Shown here: positions 51,161-59,982 of the stretch, piece after piece
Layout: every line of letters begins with the position of its first letter
How positions within the stretch are numbered: the stretch's first letter is position 1
Assembly (NCBI GenBank): GCA_905339235.1
Contig: CAJPFG010000007.1
Span: 120,481-184,480 of the forward strand
Direction of reading: 5' to 3'
DNA: 64,000 nt
DNA from: Phycisphaerales bacterium
Lineage (GTDB): Bacteria; Planctomycetota; Phycisphaerae; Phycisphaerales; UBA1924
Position numbers and translations under genes: made by a program
The notes under the pieces: generated by a model
Seen by the model: the letters and a program-made list of their open reading frames with translations, nothing else
Told to the model about the DNA's origin: nothing
Database searches by the model: none

Positions 51161-52264
51161 CTATCCCACTCTCTCCGCTTTCTGTTCCCGCGCCATCAGC
51201 CGCCCGATCGCTTCGATCGGGTCCACGCCCTCGAACAGGATGGCGTGCACCGCTGCGGTGATCGGTACCTCGACGCGGTATTTCGTCGCGAGTGCCATCA
51301 CCGCCCGGGTCGTCTGGACGCCTTCCACCACATACGGAATGCTGTCGAGGTATTCCTCCAGCCGCTGCCCGCGGCCGAGCGCCTCGCCGCACGACCGGTT
51401 CCGCCCCTCCGGGCTGAAGCACGACGTGGCAAGGTCCCCCACTCCCGCGATGCCGAAGAAGGTCTCGGGGTTGGCGCCCATGGCGACGCCGAAGCGGGAG
51501 ATCTCTGCCAAGCCGCGGGCGAGCAGGGCGCTCTTGGCGTTGTTGCCGGCCTGAAGTCCATCGACGATTCCGGCGGCGATGGCGATCACGTTCTTGACCG
51601 CGCCGGCCAGTTCCACACCCAGCAAGTCGGTATTCGTGTACACGCGCAGCCACGAGCATCCGAAAAGGGCCTGGATCTCGCGCGCGAAGTCCAGGTCGTC
51701 GCTCGCGGCGATCATGGCCGCGGGAAGGCACCGCGCCAGTTCCGCGGCGATGGTCGGCCCGGAAAGACACCCCACGCGCCGCGGCTTTCCGTCGGGATCA
51801 TCGCGCCCGGTCTTCCGAAGCACATCGGTCACGATCTGCGAAGGCCGAAGCGTCGTCGTCGTTTCGATCCCTTTCGCGACGGAAACCACGGGGACATCCT
51901 TGGGGATGTGCGGGGCCAGCCGCGTCCACGCGTCGCGGATGAACTGAACCGGGATCGCCGACACGATGAGTGACGCACCCCGAAGGGCCGGCTCATCCTT
52001 CAAAGCAACTTCGGCCTCGTCGGGCAGAATGAACCCCTCCAATCGCGGGCTGCGCCGGGTTTGCGCGATGCGGCCGGCCTCTTCCGGATTGTGGCCCCAC
52101 AACCGAACCCGAACCGGACGCCGCAGACCCGGACCCTCACCCTCGCGCGAGGACTCCGACGAAGCGAGCAACCCAGCGCAGACCAGGCCCATCTGTCCGA
52201 CCCCAAGCACCGTCACCACGGGGCGCGGGTCGTGTACGGGCTGGTTGGAAGGGCGCTTGGGCAT
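51161..52264 (-). CDS. gpsA: Glycerol-3-phosphate dehydrogenase [NAD(P)+]
   Basis: GpsA reduces dihydroxyacetone phosphate to sn-glycerol-3-phosphate for phospholipid synthesis. The 367-residue protein has the NAD(P)-binding GVGQMGLVCAGLLA near residue 20. VRLWGHNPEEAGRI, PVVSVAKGIETTT and LSGPTIAAELARCLP follow, and the active-site lysine region is GAVKNVIAIAAGIVDGLQAG. An insertion near residues 37-48 (ESSREGEGPGLRRP) lengthens the first strand-loop. It is the first gene of a run with parD, parE and the S1/P1 nuclease, and is divergent from the metal ATPase. Confidence 0.93.
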   Translation of the reverse strand: MPKRPSNQPVHDPRPVVTVLGVGQMGLVCAGLLASSESSREGEGPGLRRPVRVRLWGHNPEEAGRIAQTRRSPRLEGFILPDEAEVALKDEPALRGASLIVSAIPVQFIRDAWTRLAPHIPKDVPVVSVAKGIETTTTLRPSQIVTDVLRKTGRDDPDGKPRRVGCLSGPTIAAELARCLPAAMIAASDDLDFAREIQALFGCSWLRVYTNTDLLGVELAGAVKNVIAIAAGIVDGLQAGNNAKSALLARGLAEISRFGVAMGANPETFFGIAGVGDLATSCFSPEGRNRSCGEALGRGQRLEEYLDSIPYVVEGVQTTRAVMALATKYRVEVPITAAVHAILFEGVDPIEAIGRLMAREQKAERVG

Positions 52265-52373
52265 GGGGGTAAGCGGTCCGTTGCGACGTCAGTCCGGTAC
52301 ATGGAGGGTGGCCGAACACGATCCCGTCGGGGTCCGTATGGTACCGGGTTCCTGCCCCCGCTACGCTTGGCCT

Positions 52374-52394
52374 CCTCCGGAAGGTCTCCGGAGG
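52374..52394. repeat. Hairpin upstream of the metal ATPase
   Basis: cctccgga and tccggagg form an 8-bp stem with a 5-base loop, 57 bases before the ATG of the P-type ATPase, in the 186-base gap shared with gpsA. It could be an operator or leader structure. No metal-sensor family was recognised nearby. Confidence 0.35.
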
Positions 52395-52450
52395 CCGCCG
52401 GCCGCGGTTCTCGCGTGTCTTGCAGCCCTTATCTCGGAGTTTTCGCGCGC

Positions 52451-54511
52451 ATGGCAAAGACGCACGCCCACGATCATTCTCACTCGCATACCCACGCCGC
52501 CGACGATCCCGCGGTCTGCTGCTCGCACCACGAGGTCGCGATCGAGCGGTGGATCGTCTTCTACCTGGTCGGCGGGGTGCTGATCCTCGCGACCACCGTC
52601 TGCAACCTCTTCGGGATGGTGGACAGCGAGATCGCGCAGGTGCCGGCGATGATCGGCACGCTGCTGGTCGCGTGGCCGCTGTTTGTCGAGGCCTGGAAGG
52701 AAGTCCGCTCCGGCAGGATTTCGAGTTCGTCGCTGGCGGCACTGGCGATCCTCGCCGCCCTGGCGATCTCCAACTACGCCACCGCCGGGTGGCTGGCCTT
52801 TATCCTCGTCGTCTTCGGCCAACTGGTGCGGCGGTCGGCGTCGGGCGCTCAGCGAGCCATCGAGCAACTCGTCCGACTTACGCCGGACACGGCCCGCGTG
52901 GTCCGGGACGGCATGGAGGCCGTGCTGCCCCTGACGCAGGTGAAGGTCGGCGACGTCGTCCGCGTCCGCCCCGGCGAGAACCTTCCGGTGGACGGGCGCG
53001 TGGTGACGGGAAGGTCCACGATCAACCAAGCCTCGCTGACGGGAGAAGCCGTCCCGGCCGAGGTCGCCTCGGGCGACCCGGTGTACGCGGGCACCACCAA
53101 CCTTTCCGGCGGCATCGACCTTCAGGTCACCGCCGTGCTGGGCGACACGACCATCGGCAAGGTGACCGAACTGATCCACCAGGCCGAGCGCAGCCGCACG
53201 CCCCGCCAGTTGCTCATCGAGCAGGTCGCGCAGTTCTTCGTCCCTGTGGTGCTGTCGGTCGCGGGCATCGCCTGGTTCGTCCTGAGCCGGTCGGCCGATG
53301 AGGTCGCCCGCGCCAACGCCGCCGTCACCGCCGTCACCGTGCTCGTCGTCGCCTGTCCCTCGGCGCTCCTGCTGGCCAGCCCCAGCGCCACGCTCGCGGC
53401 CTTCGCCGCCGCGGCACGCCTGGGCATCATGATCAAGAACCCGCGCGCCCTCGAATCCTCCGCCTCCGTCAACGCGGTGGTCCTCGACAAGACCGGCACC
53501 ATCACTACCGGCAAGTTCCAGGTCACCCGCCTCTCCCCCGCGACGGGCGTGGATGGGGCCGAACTTCTCGCCGCGGCCGTGCAGGGCGAGCAACACTCCA
53601 ACCACCCTCTCGCCCAGTCCATCCTCACCACCGGCAAGTCCGCCCGCATCGAGCCCGACGGAACGTCGAGTTACGAAGAGATCCACGGGCGGGGCGTGCG
53701 GGCGAAGACGACGGTGGGCGAGGTGTGCGTCGGCCGCGCCACGTGGCTGATGGAACTCAACGCCTCGATCAAGGGCGAAGTCGATCAGGTCGAAGAGCGG
53801 ATCGAGGGCATGACCGGCGTGCACGTGATGCGCGACGGGCGGTACCTGGGGGCGGTGGGGCTGGAAGATACCGTGCGATCCAACACCAAGTCCGTCATCC
53901 AGCGCCTCCGCGAACTGCACGTGAAGTTCATCGCCCTGTTCACCGGCGACCGGCTGAGCGTGGCCAAGCGAGTCGGACAGGCCGTGGGCGTGGACGCGAT
54001 CGAGGCCGAGTGCCTGCCCGAAGAGAAGCACGAGCAGATCAAGGGCCTGGTGGCGGCGGGGTACCGCGTGATGATGGTGGGCGACGGCATCAACGACGGG
54101 CCGTCCCTGGCCGAGGCGGATGTCGGCGTGGCGATGGGGCTGGAAGGCTCGGACATCGCGGCCAACAGCGCGGGCGTGGCGCTCATGAACGACGATCTCG
54201 CCCGCATCCCGTTCCTCATCGAACTGGCGAGGCGCTCGCGCTCCATCACGGCCCAGAACATCGTGGCGTCGGTGGTGATCGCGCTGATCGGCCTGATCCT
54301 CGCGGGCACGGGGACGCTGACGCGGGTGGGCGCCTTCGCCCTGCCCATCGCGGCGCTGTACCACTTCATGGGCGATGTCTTCGTGATCGGCAACTCGTTC
54401 CGGCTCTTCCGCTTCGGCGAGGAGTTCGCGGAAGCCGAGAAGCCCAGCGAGGGCCCGGCGATCCGGCGGCGCGAGGCGAGCGTGCGGGGATTGGCGACGC
54501 AGCCGGCGTGA
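52451..54511 (+). CDS. P1B-type heavy-metal ATPase with His-rich N-terminus
   Basis: This is a 686-residue ion-pumping ATPase. The N-terminus is His-rich (AKTHAHDHSHSHTHAADDP, then CCSHH) and replaces the usual metal-binding domain. The membrane helix 6 motif is VVACPSALLLA (CPS, Cys302), not the CPC of typical copper and zinc/cadmium pumps. LTGEAVPAE, phosphorylation motif DKTGTITTG (Asp346), HSNHPLAQS and GDGINDGPSLAEADVGVAMG confirm the family. The His-rich tail suggests a soft or borderline divalent metal, but the altered CPx motif leaves the substrate open. It is divergent from gpsA. Confidence 0.9.
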   Translation: MAKTHAHDHSHSHTHAADDPAVCCSHHEVAIERWIVFYLVGGVLILATTVCNLFGMVDSEIAQVPAMIGTLLVAWPLFVEAWKEVRSGRISSSSLAALAILAALAISNYATAGWLAFILVVFGQLVRRSASGAQRAIEQLVRLTPDTARVVRDGMEAVLPLTQVKVGDVVRVRPGENLPVDGRVVTGRSTINQASLTGEAVPAEVASGDPVYAGTTNLSGGIDLQVTAVLGDTTIGKVTELIHQAERSRTPRQLLIEQVAQFFVPVVLSVAGIAWFVLSRSADEVARANAAVTAVTVLVVACPSALLLASPSATLAAFAAAARLGIMIKNPRALESSASVNAVVLDKTGTITTGKFQVTRLSPATGVDGAELLAAAVQGEQHSNHPLAQSILTTGKSARIEPDGTSSYEEIHGRGVRAKTTVGEVCVGRATWLMELNASIKGEVDQVEERIEGMTGVHVMRDGRYLGAVGLEDTVRSNTKSVIQRLRELHVKFIALFTGDRLSVAKRVGQAVGVDAIEAECLPEEKHEQIKGLVAAGYRVMMVGDGINDGPSLAEADVGVAMGLEGSDIAANSAGVALMNDDLARIPFLIELARRSRSITAQNIVASVVIALIGLILAGTGTLTRVGAFALPIAALYHFMGDVFVIGNSFRLFRFGEEFAEAEKPSEGPAIRRREASVRGLATQPA

Positions 54512-54595
54512 TGGGTGAATGCGGAGCGATAAGCGAGGGCGCCCCCGGCGTCAAACACTCCGCGCCAACCCGAATGAGGTTCCGTACTTCCCAGA

Positions 54596-55540
54596 TCACC
54601 GCCGACGACGAACCGCGATCGACATCGCGAGAAGCCCCAACACCGCCGTGCCGGGCCCGGGAATAGCAGTGATCGCCATGGTATGGGCGTAGCCAGCGGA
54701 GACCGTGGAATATGTTCCGGCGGGGGTGTTGCTTACCTGACCATCGCCGTCACGGCCCCAGGAGACGAGGGTTCCGTCAGTGCGGATCGCGACGCTGTGG
54801 TGCCCACCCCCAGAGACGGCGAGGAATGTCCCGGCCGGTGTGTTGCTCACCTGACCAAATGCGTCATATCCCCACGAGGCGAGGGTTCCGTCGGAGCGGA
54901 TCGCCACTCCGTGATAGCTGCCCGCGGAGACCGCCAGGAATGTCCCGGCGGGGATGCCGCTCACTGGTCCGTGGGAGTCGCTTCCCCAGGCAGCAAGGGT
55001 CCCGTCGGTGCGAAGGGCCACGCTGTAATAGTCGCCCCCCGCGGCGGAGGTGAAGGTCCCCGCAGGGGTGCCGCTCACCTGGTTGAAGTTGTCCCCTCCC
55101 CATGAAGCGAGCGTTCCGTCCGTGCGGACGGCGACGCTGTGGATGTTGGCCGCAGAAATTGTGGAAAAGGTCCCGCTCGGCGTGTTGCTCACTTGTCCGT
55201 ACAGGTCCCATCCCCAGGCGGCAATCGTTCCGTCTGTGCGGATTGCCAAGTTATGGCCATAGCCTCCCGAAACTGTGATATAGGTGCCGGTGGTGGGCGT
55301 TCCGCTCACCTGGCCGTAACTGTTCAATCCCCAGGAAGCGAGGGTTCCGTCGGTGCGGAGCGCCACATCGCCGTACCAACTTCCGGAGACGGCGGAGTAG
55401 TTCCCGGCAGGGGCGCTGCTCACCTCACCTTCGTTGTCGTACCCCCAGCCGACGAGGACTTGGGCCTGAGTGCTCGGCGAGGCGAACGCCACAGCGAGCG
55501 GGGCGGTAACGAACAGCCCAACGCGAAACGGGGTAGGCAC
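54596..55540 (-). CDS. Exported RCC1-repeat protein with PEP-CTERM-like tail
   Basis: This 314-residue protein has a signal peptide (cleavage about TQA-Q). About seven tandem RCC1-type repeats of roughly 37 residues follow (pattern VSGGYGHNLAIRTDGTIAAWGWDLYGQVSNTP). A C-terminal tail PGPGTAVLGLLAMSIAVRRRR has the hydrophobic segment plus basic cluster of a PEP-CTERM sorting signal. RCC1 repeats fold as a beta-propeller. The GTG start at 55540 was chosen because a ggaggaga site lies seven bases upstream. A longer frame has no such site. The envelope sorting role is by family analogy, and no exosortase gene is seen in the window. Confidence 0.85.
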   Translation of the reverse strand: MPTPFRVGLFVTAPLAVAFASPSTQAQVLVGWGYDNEGEVSSAPAGNYSAVSGSWYGDVALRTDGTLASWGLNSYGQVSGTPTTGTYITVSGGYGHNLAIRTDGTIAAWGWDLYGQVSNTPSGTFSTISAANIHSVAVRTDGTLASWGGDNFNQVSGTPAGTFTSAAGGDYYSVALRTDGTLAAWGSDSHGPVSGIPAGTFLAVSAGSYHGVAIRSDGTLASWGYDAFGQVSNTPAGTFLAVSGGGHHSVAIRTDGTLVSWGRDGDGQVSNTPAGTYSTVSAGYAHTMAITAIPGPGTAVLGLLAMSIAVRRRR

Positions 55541-55860
55541 GATGACTCTCCTCCAATCCACCTTGTCCGCGCGCCGGGGCAAACGCCATGACGCGACTCT
55601 CTCCACGTACTGTAACACAATCCAAGTAGGCACTGCACGAATTCACGGCGATTGTGCGGAATCGTGGGCGGGTCCTGACCGCAGTGCCGCGGACAACAAC
55701 GCAGGCGGGGCCCTTACGAACGACGACTTGGCCTGAATCTCGTTCTGATCGAGGGGCGCGGCGTGCGCGATCCATCACCGCCAAGAACATCGGAGCATCC
55801 GCGGACGGCGCGGGTGGCTCCCGCTACCCTCCCGTGTCGGGGAGTCCAGGAGTACCACGC
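55541..55860. other. Intergenic region between divergent RCC1 and OsmC genes
   Basis: This 320-base gap holds the two divergent ribosome sites. Apart from these I see no convincing promoter pair, repeat or RNA gene. The short open frames there look non-coding. Confidence 0.4.
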
Positions 55861-56286
55861 ATGCCAGCCCGAACCGCAACCGCCGAGTGGAAAGGCAACC
55901 TCACCGAGGGAACCGGCCGCATCAAGGTCCAGAGCGGGACGTTCGAAGCGCCCTACGACTTCCGCGGCCGCACCGCCGACGGCAAGGGGACCAACCCCGA
56001 GGAACTGATCGGGGCCGCGCACGCGGGGTGCTTCACCATGCAACTCTCCGCGCTCCTGGGCAAGGCCGGGTTCACGCCCACTCGCCTCCAGACCACCGCC
56101 AAGGTCCACCTCGAGAAGGTCGAGACGGGCTTCGCGATCCCGAAGATCGAACTGGAACTCGAGGGCTCGGTCCCCGGCATCGACGCCGCGGCGTTCCAGC
56201 AGCACGCCGAGACGGCCAAGGCGGGCTGCCCGGTGTCGAAGGCGCTGGCGGGAACGCAGATCACGCTGACGGCGCGCCTGGTGTAG
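55861..56286 (+). CDS. OsmC/Ohr-family peroxiredoxin
   Basis: This 141-residue protein is of the OsmC fold. NPEELIGAAHAGCFTMQLSALLGKAGF places the peroxidatic cysteine at about residue 57, and AGCPVSKAL places the resolving cysteine at about residue 123. These are the pair used in reduction of organic hydroperoxides. GRTADGKGTNPEEL is a standard OsmC-subfamily feature. It is a cytoplasmic detoxification enzyme. The ATG has a ggag site eight bases upstream. It is followed on the opposite strand by a toxin-antitoxin pair. Confidence 0.92.
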   Translation: MPARTATAEWKGNLTEGTGRIKVQSGTFEAPYDFRGRTADGKGTNPEELIGAAHAGCFTMQLSALLGKAGFTPTRLQTTAKVHLEKVETGFAIPKIELELEGSVPGIDAAAFQQHAETAKAGCPVSKALAGTQITLTARLV

Positions 56287-56288
56287 GG

Positions 56289-56774
56289 CTATTTTCCCTT
56301 CCGGGCTGCATCACGTCGGATCGCTTCTTCGAGAATACTCGGCGCGACGAGGAAGTCTGTCGCTCGCAGCCGGCGAAAGGCGTCCGACAAGTCCAGCAGA
56401 TTCCGCGCCGCGGCCGTCTCCAGCACGCCGATGGCTCCGGTCACTGCCAGCCCGCGCTCGACAGCGGCCCGCCGCGCCTTGCGGTCGTCGGCGAGAAGGA
56501 AGTCCGCATGCAGCTCCATGGCAAGGCTGATGGCTTCCCGCTCGCCGGGATCATCAAACTCGATGGTGGGGTCGATCCGCGCGGGCGCCTTGATGCGAAG
56601 CCATGTGGGATTCCCGGCAAGCCATTCGCGGACAGGAACGGGCGTCGCCGCGTGCGATAGTTCGCCCGCGACCGCAGGAGGCACGAACACCTCGCCGAAC
56701 AGGTCGGGCAGCACGCCGATCAGGCCAATGCGCACGAGGATGTTGAGCGGGCTGGAGTCGGAGACGACGATCAT
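56289..56774 (-). CDS. DUF3368 PIN-like toxin
   Basis: This 161-residue protein begins MIVVSDSSPLNILVRIGLIGVLPDLFGEVFVPPAVAGEL. That is the DUF3368 pattern, a PIN-like nuclease fold with an acidic residue in SDSSP. Further acids are in DPGEREAISLAMELHADFLLADDRKAR. PIN nucleases cleave RNA, acting as toxins. It overlaps the upstream UPF0175 gene by four bases (ATGA), the usual partner of DUF3368, so the two form a toxin-antitoxin module. Confidence 0.85.
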   Translation of the reverse strand: MIVVSDSSPLNILVRIGLIGVLPDLFGEVFVPPAVAGELSHAATPVPVREWLAGNPTWLRIKAPARIDPTIEFDDPGEREAISLAMELHADFLLADDRKARRAAVERGLAVTGAIGVLETAAARNLLDLSDAFRRLRATDFLVAPSILEEAIRRDAARKGK

Positions 56775-57052
56775 GAGCGCCGCGCCAACTCGGGAAAGCG
56801 TCGGGCCAGCGCATCGTGATCGGCGCGGAGATCGTCCGCCGAGTAGTTCAGGCCGATGCCGCGACGCGCAAGCCACTCTTGCGCCTGGATCGAGGTTTCC
56901 AGGCCGAGCAGCTTGGCCACCTCTCCCGCGGTCAATCGGGCCGAGCGATACGCCTCGATGGCAAGGGCCTCGAGCGCGGCCCGGTCCAGATCGCCACCGA
57001 AGGCCCGGCGAAGGGCGGGTTCGATGGAAGGTGGGACGTTGAACGCGACCAT
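56771..57052 (-). CDS. UPF0175-family antitoxin
   Basis: This 93-residue protein has the UPF0175 pattern: LDRAALEALAIEAYRSARLTAGEVAKLLGL as a helix-turn-helix-like segment, then EWLARRGIGLNYSADDLRAD. It most likely binds DNA and neutralises the DUF3368 toxin encoded immediately downstream (four-base overlap). A -10-like TATACT lies only five bases before the ATG, so the message may be leaderless. The AT-rich start stands out from the local GC content. Confidence 0.85.
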   Translation of the reverse strand: MVAFNVPPSIEPALRRAFGGDLDRAALEALAIEAYRSARLTAGEVAKLLGLETSIQAQEWLARRGIGLNYSADDLRADHDALARRFPELARRS

Positions 57053-57057
57053 TTTTA

Positions 57058-57063
57058 AGTATA
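57058..57063 (-). promoter_or_regulatory. -10 element of the UPF0175/DUF3368 operon
   Basis: TATACT on the minus strand matches the -10 consensus at five of six positions (TATAAT). Transcription would start at or next to the ATG. No good -35 is visible 17 bases upstream. Confidence 0.5.
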
Positions 57064-57123
57064 TACGCGCGACTGCATCCGCCCGATTCGTGCCGCCCGC
57101 CGCGGTGCACAGTAGACTGCGGC

Positions 57124-57540
57124 ATGCTCCGCCCCTCCCGCCTCCTCTGGTTCACGGCCGTCGTCCTGTTTCTCTGGATGCTCATGACCACGCTGGACGG
57201 GTGTTTCCACCGCGCGTTGCTCACGCACGCGACCGACGTCGATCGGGACGCGGTCATGGGCCCCTTCTACGAACTGGTCGAGGGCGGGGCGGTCGATCTC
57301 GACAAGGCCGCCGCGGTCATGAAGATTCCCGCGTACTCGGGCACGACGGCCGGACAGCGCAAGGACTTTGACGATAATGTCAAGTTCAAGGCGATGTTCT
57401 TTCTCACGGACGAGGTGTCGCAACGGATCGAAAGTGGTTTCGCCGGCCGATCGCTCTACTCGTTTGTGTCCGCTGGGGTGTGCCTCTTCGCCGTCGTGAT
57501 GATCGCGGTGCAGGCCCGGCGAGTGAGCGCTCTCGAATAG
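57124..57540 (+). CDS. Small membrane protein, unknown function
   Basis: This 138-residue protein has an N-terminal hydrophobic helix (LLWFTAVVLFLWMLMTTL), a charged soluble middle of ~75 residues (HATDVDRDAVMGPFYELVEGG...) and a C-terminal helix (FVSAGVCLFAVVMIAVQA). It is probably a two-pass inner-membrane protein. It lies between two toxin-antitoxin pairs on the opposite strand. No motif or family recognised. Confidence 0.65.
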   Translation: MLRPSRLLWFTAVVLFLWMLMTTLDGCFHRALLTHATDVDRDAVMGPFYELVEGGAVDLDKAAAVMKIPAYSGTTAGQRKDFDDNVKFKAMFFLTDEVSQRIESGFAGRSLYSFVSAGVCLFAVVMIAVQARRVSALE

Positions 57541-57574
57541 CGCCTCTACGCCGCCAACTTCAGAAGGGTCGGCT

Positions 57575-57793
57575 TCAGCCCTCGTCGTCGTTCTTCCGCA
57601 CGCCAACGGCGCGGTACGAGTCGTCGATGCGTACCGACCACAGCGGCAGGTCCGAGTGGAGTCGCTTGAAACGCAGGCCCGGGTGACCGGTGTTCTCGCG
57701 GAAGCGCCGATATGCCGCCCGGGCACGCTCCTGGACCTCTTTGGGGAGCCGCTGGAAGTCCTTGCGGAAGTTGGTATGCAACCGCGAAATCAA
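57575..57793 (-). CDS. RelE/HigB-like toxin, C-terminally short
   Basis: This 72-residue protein has the recognisable part LHTNFRKDFQRLPKEVQERARAAYRRFRENTGHPGLRFKRLH and WSVRIDDSYRAVGVRKNDD. These are the helix pair and first strands of RelE-superfamily mRNA interferases. Relatives continue with a strand and a WFWIGSH-like C-terminus, absent here, so the toxin may be inactive. The TTG start overlaps the antitoxin stop by four bases (TTGA). An ATG nine codons earlier is an alternative. Confidence 0.65.
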   Translation of the reverse strand: MISRLHTNFRKDFQRLPKEVQERARAAYRRFRENTGHPGLRFKRLHSDLPLWSVRIDDSYRAVGVRKNDDEG

Positions 57794-58008
57794 AGCCGCT
57801 CCGGGTCCAGCGGCTCGCATCGGCCATTGGCGTCGTCCGCGACGATCTGATCGGCCAAGCCGCGGAGTTTGGCCGCGTGCTCCTGCGTCGTGCGAGCCCA
57901 CCGCTCGTCCTCGGCGAGTTCATGGAGCACGAACTCCGCCAAGGTGTCCTGCTGGCCCTCCGGCATCGCCCGCAGCCGTTCGATCATCTTTTCGATGAGG
58001 CGAGTCAT
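57790..58008 (-). CDS. Antitoxin partner of the RelE-like protein
   Basis: This 72-residue acidic helical protein (EKMIERLRAMPEGQQDTLAEFVLHELAEDERWARTT...) ends in EPLDPERL. The pattern is known from small antitoxins encoded ahead of RelE-like toxins in planctomycetes and cyanobacteria. It sits directly upstream of the toxin gene with a four-base overlap. A TTG one codon earlier is an alternative start. Confidence 0.72.
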   Translation of the reverse strand: MTRLIEKMIERLRAMPEGQQDTLAEFVLHELAEDERWARTTQEHAAKLRGLADQIVADDANGRCEPLDPERL

Positions 58009-58129
58009 CAAACGAATGATATGGCTGCGCGGTTCGTGCCGCGAGGCTCGCGACGCATCGCCGAACTAACTCAGATCGCCGCTCCAACTCCCCCCACCGT
58101 CCCGAAGTTCACGTTGAATCGCGCGGAGA

Positions 58130-59716
58130 CTACCCGCCGAGGTAATCCGCCCCGGGCGGCGAGCCGTCGGCGCAACCCGACGAGGATGCCCCCGCCATCC
58201 GCGGGGCCAGCGACGCGATCACATCCCGGGCGTGATAGCACAGGCGCTGCGGCGTGATGAACGGCCGGATGCACTCCAGGTCGTCGCCCGCCGTCAGCAG
58301 CGGCGGCTCCTCGTAGCCGTCGGATCGGCGCTGCCCCAGCCCGAGATTCGCCACCAGCGCGTTGCACAGGCACTTGCGCCCGGCGGTGTCCTCGGCCTTG
58401 CCGCCCTTGCGCACGTAATCCTCCACCGGCTCGGCCGGGCATCGGTAGTCCACCGTCCCGTCGGCCTTGCGAATCGCCCGGCGGAGATACCCCAGATCGC
58501 ACAGGCGCGGGCGCTGCGCGTACACACCCGCCTCCGACATCGTGCCCGCGAGCGCCGCCACCTTGAACGGGAAACTCGTGGGCGACGCGGCCGGGTCGGT
58601 GAAGACGTCGCTCTCGCCCCGCAGCATCCCCGCCAGAAACCGCCGCCGCAGCGCCGGGTCCAGGCCCGACTCTTCGCAGAACGCGAAGACGGTGCCGAGT
58701 TGCACGCCGCGGGCCCCCGCGGCCAGCGCGGCGATGAACCGGTCCGGCGACGCGTACCCGCCCGCGAGCCAGAAGGGCACGCCCAGCCCCGCCATCTGCG
58801 TCAAGTCCACGTCATCGCGCACGCCGTAGATCGGCTCGCCGCGGACCGAGAGCCGTTGAACTCCGCGCGGGGGCGCGTTGTGCCCGCCGGCGGTGGACGC
58901 CTCGACGACGAACCCGTTGATACCCCCCGGAGCCTTTTTCAGGAGCGCCCGCGCCAGCGTGGCCGACGACACGATCGCGAGGAACCGCGGGCGGCGCAGC
59001 GGCGGCGCCCCGCGGGACGGGCCCTCGCGCCAGATCGGACCGGGATCGAACGTCAGTTGGTATTTCTGGTCCCCCGCGTCCAGCACGTCCAGCGTGATGG
59101 CCGCGTCCTCGTGCCTGCTGAGCCGATCGAGCACGCCCGGGATGTCGCCGGGGATCCCCGCGCCCATGAGCACCACGTCCACGCCCGCCAGCATCGCCCC
59201 GTACAGGCTGGGCAGCATCGGGAACTGGATCTTGTGGAGGTAGTTGATGCCCACCACCCCGGCGTGCCCCTCCTTGGCGAGGAATACCTCCACGAAGTTC
59301 GCCACCATCAGCAGCCACTCGCGCTGCGGCGTCAGTTTCGCGCGGGGCAACGGCTCGAGCTTGTACCGCTGCCCGGGCGCCGCCTGGTCCGCAGCCAAAC
59401 CCGCGGCCGCGTCCTCGACCGCGCCCGAGCCGTCGCCCATGTCGGGCCCATCGGAAACGGGTGCGAGTCGTCCAACCGTGCCATCGGATCGGAAGTAGCG
59501 TTCCAGCACGTGCCGCGCGATCTCCGGCGCCGGAAACGCCGCCATCGCCCGGCGGACGTGCCCGCCGGGATCGCCGCACGCCAACCGGCGGACGAGAATC
59601 GTGTCCAGCGCGGTGCCAGACACTACGCCCAGTTGCCCCAGCGAAGAGACTTCGCGGGCCAACGCCCATCCGGACACACCCACACCCATCCCGCCCTGAA
59701 TCAACTGTGGCAGCAT
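58130..59716 (-). CDS. Nitronate-monooxygenase-like FMN enzyme (PfaD-related)
   Basis: This 528-residue TIM-barrel flavoprotein begins LPQLIQGGMGVGVSGWALAREVSSLGQLGVVSG, the 2-nitropropane dioxygenase/nitronate monooxygenase opening. ANFVEVFLAKEGHAGVVGINYL and SLYGAMLAGVDVVLMGAGIPGDIPG follow, as in PfaD-like members. VEASTAGGHNAPPRG carries the usual histidine, and PFWLAGGYASPDRFIAALAAGARGVQLGTVFA the phosphate-binding end. The true substrate may be a nitronate or an enoyl-type compound. The ATG at 59716 matches the family start. A TTG 25 codons upstream was rejected. Confidence 0.85.
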   Translation of the reverse strand: MLPQLIQGGMGVGVSGWALAREVSSLGQLGVVSGTALDTILVRRLACGDPGGHVRRAMAAFPAPEIARHVLERYFRSDGTVGRLAPVSDGPDMGDGSGAVEDAAAGLAADQAAPGQRYKLEPLPRAKLTPQREWLLMVANFVEVFLAKEGHAGVVGINYLHKIQFPMLPSLYGAMLAGVDVVLMGAGIPGDIPGVLDRLSRHEDAAITLDVLDAGDQKYQLTFDPGPIWREGPSRGAPPLRRPRFLAIVSSATLARALLKKAPGGINGFVVEASTAGGHNAPPRGVQRLSVRGEPIYGVRDDVDLTQMAGLGVPFWLAGGYASPDRFIAALAAGARGVQLGTVFAFCEESGLDPALRRRFLAGMLRGESDVFTDPAASPTSFPFKVAALAGTMSEAGVYAQRPRLCDLGYLRRAIRKADGTVDYRCPAEPVEDYVRKGGKAEDTAGRKCLCNALVANLGLGQRRSDGYEEPPLLTAGDDLECIRPFITPQRLCYHARDVIASLAPRMAGASSSGCADGSPPGADYLGG

Positions 59717-59982
59717 CAAGCCTTGGCTCCGATCCCACGCCCCATGGAAGGAGCGTCGACGGAACTCCTTAAAATGAGCATAGGCTGTCAAATGTTGATA
59801 CGTTCGTCCGTTGTCGCGGACCGGAGTGCACCGCTCCGTGTCCGGCCCCGGCGCGAGCCCGGCCGGCTGTCTTGCGACGTTGGAATCGGTGATGCGTGGG
59901 CGCGCCGACCGCCCGCTGACGGCGCGGCTGGTGTAGCGGCGGCTCGACCGTGCGTCGCGATCAACGCCGTCTAAAATCTCGC

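Noticed and set aside
59786..59791. TTGACA as a -35 box for the nitronate-monooxygenase-like gene
   Set aside because: No -10-like hexamer lies 16-18 bases downstream, and the TTG is also an in-frame codon of the extended frame.
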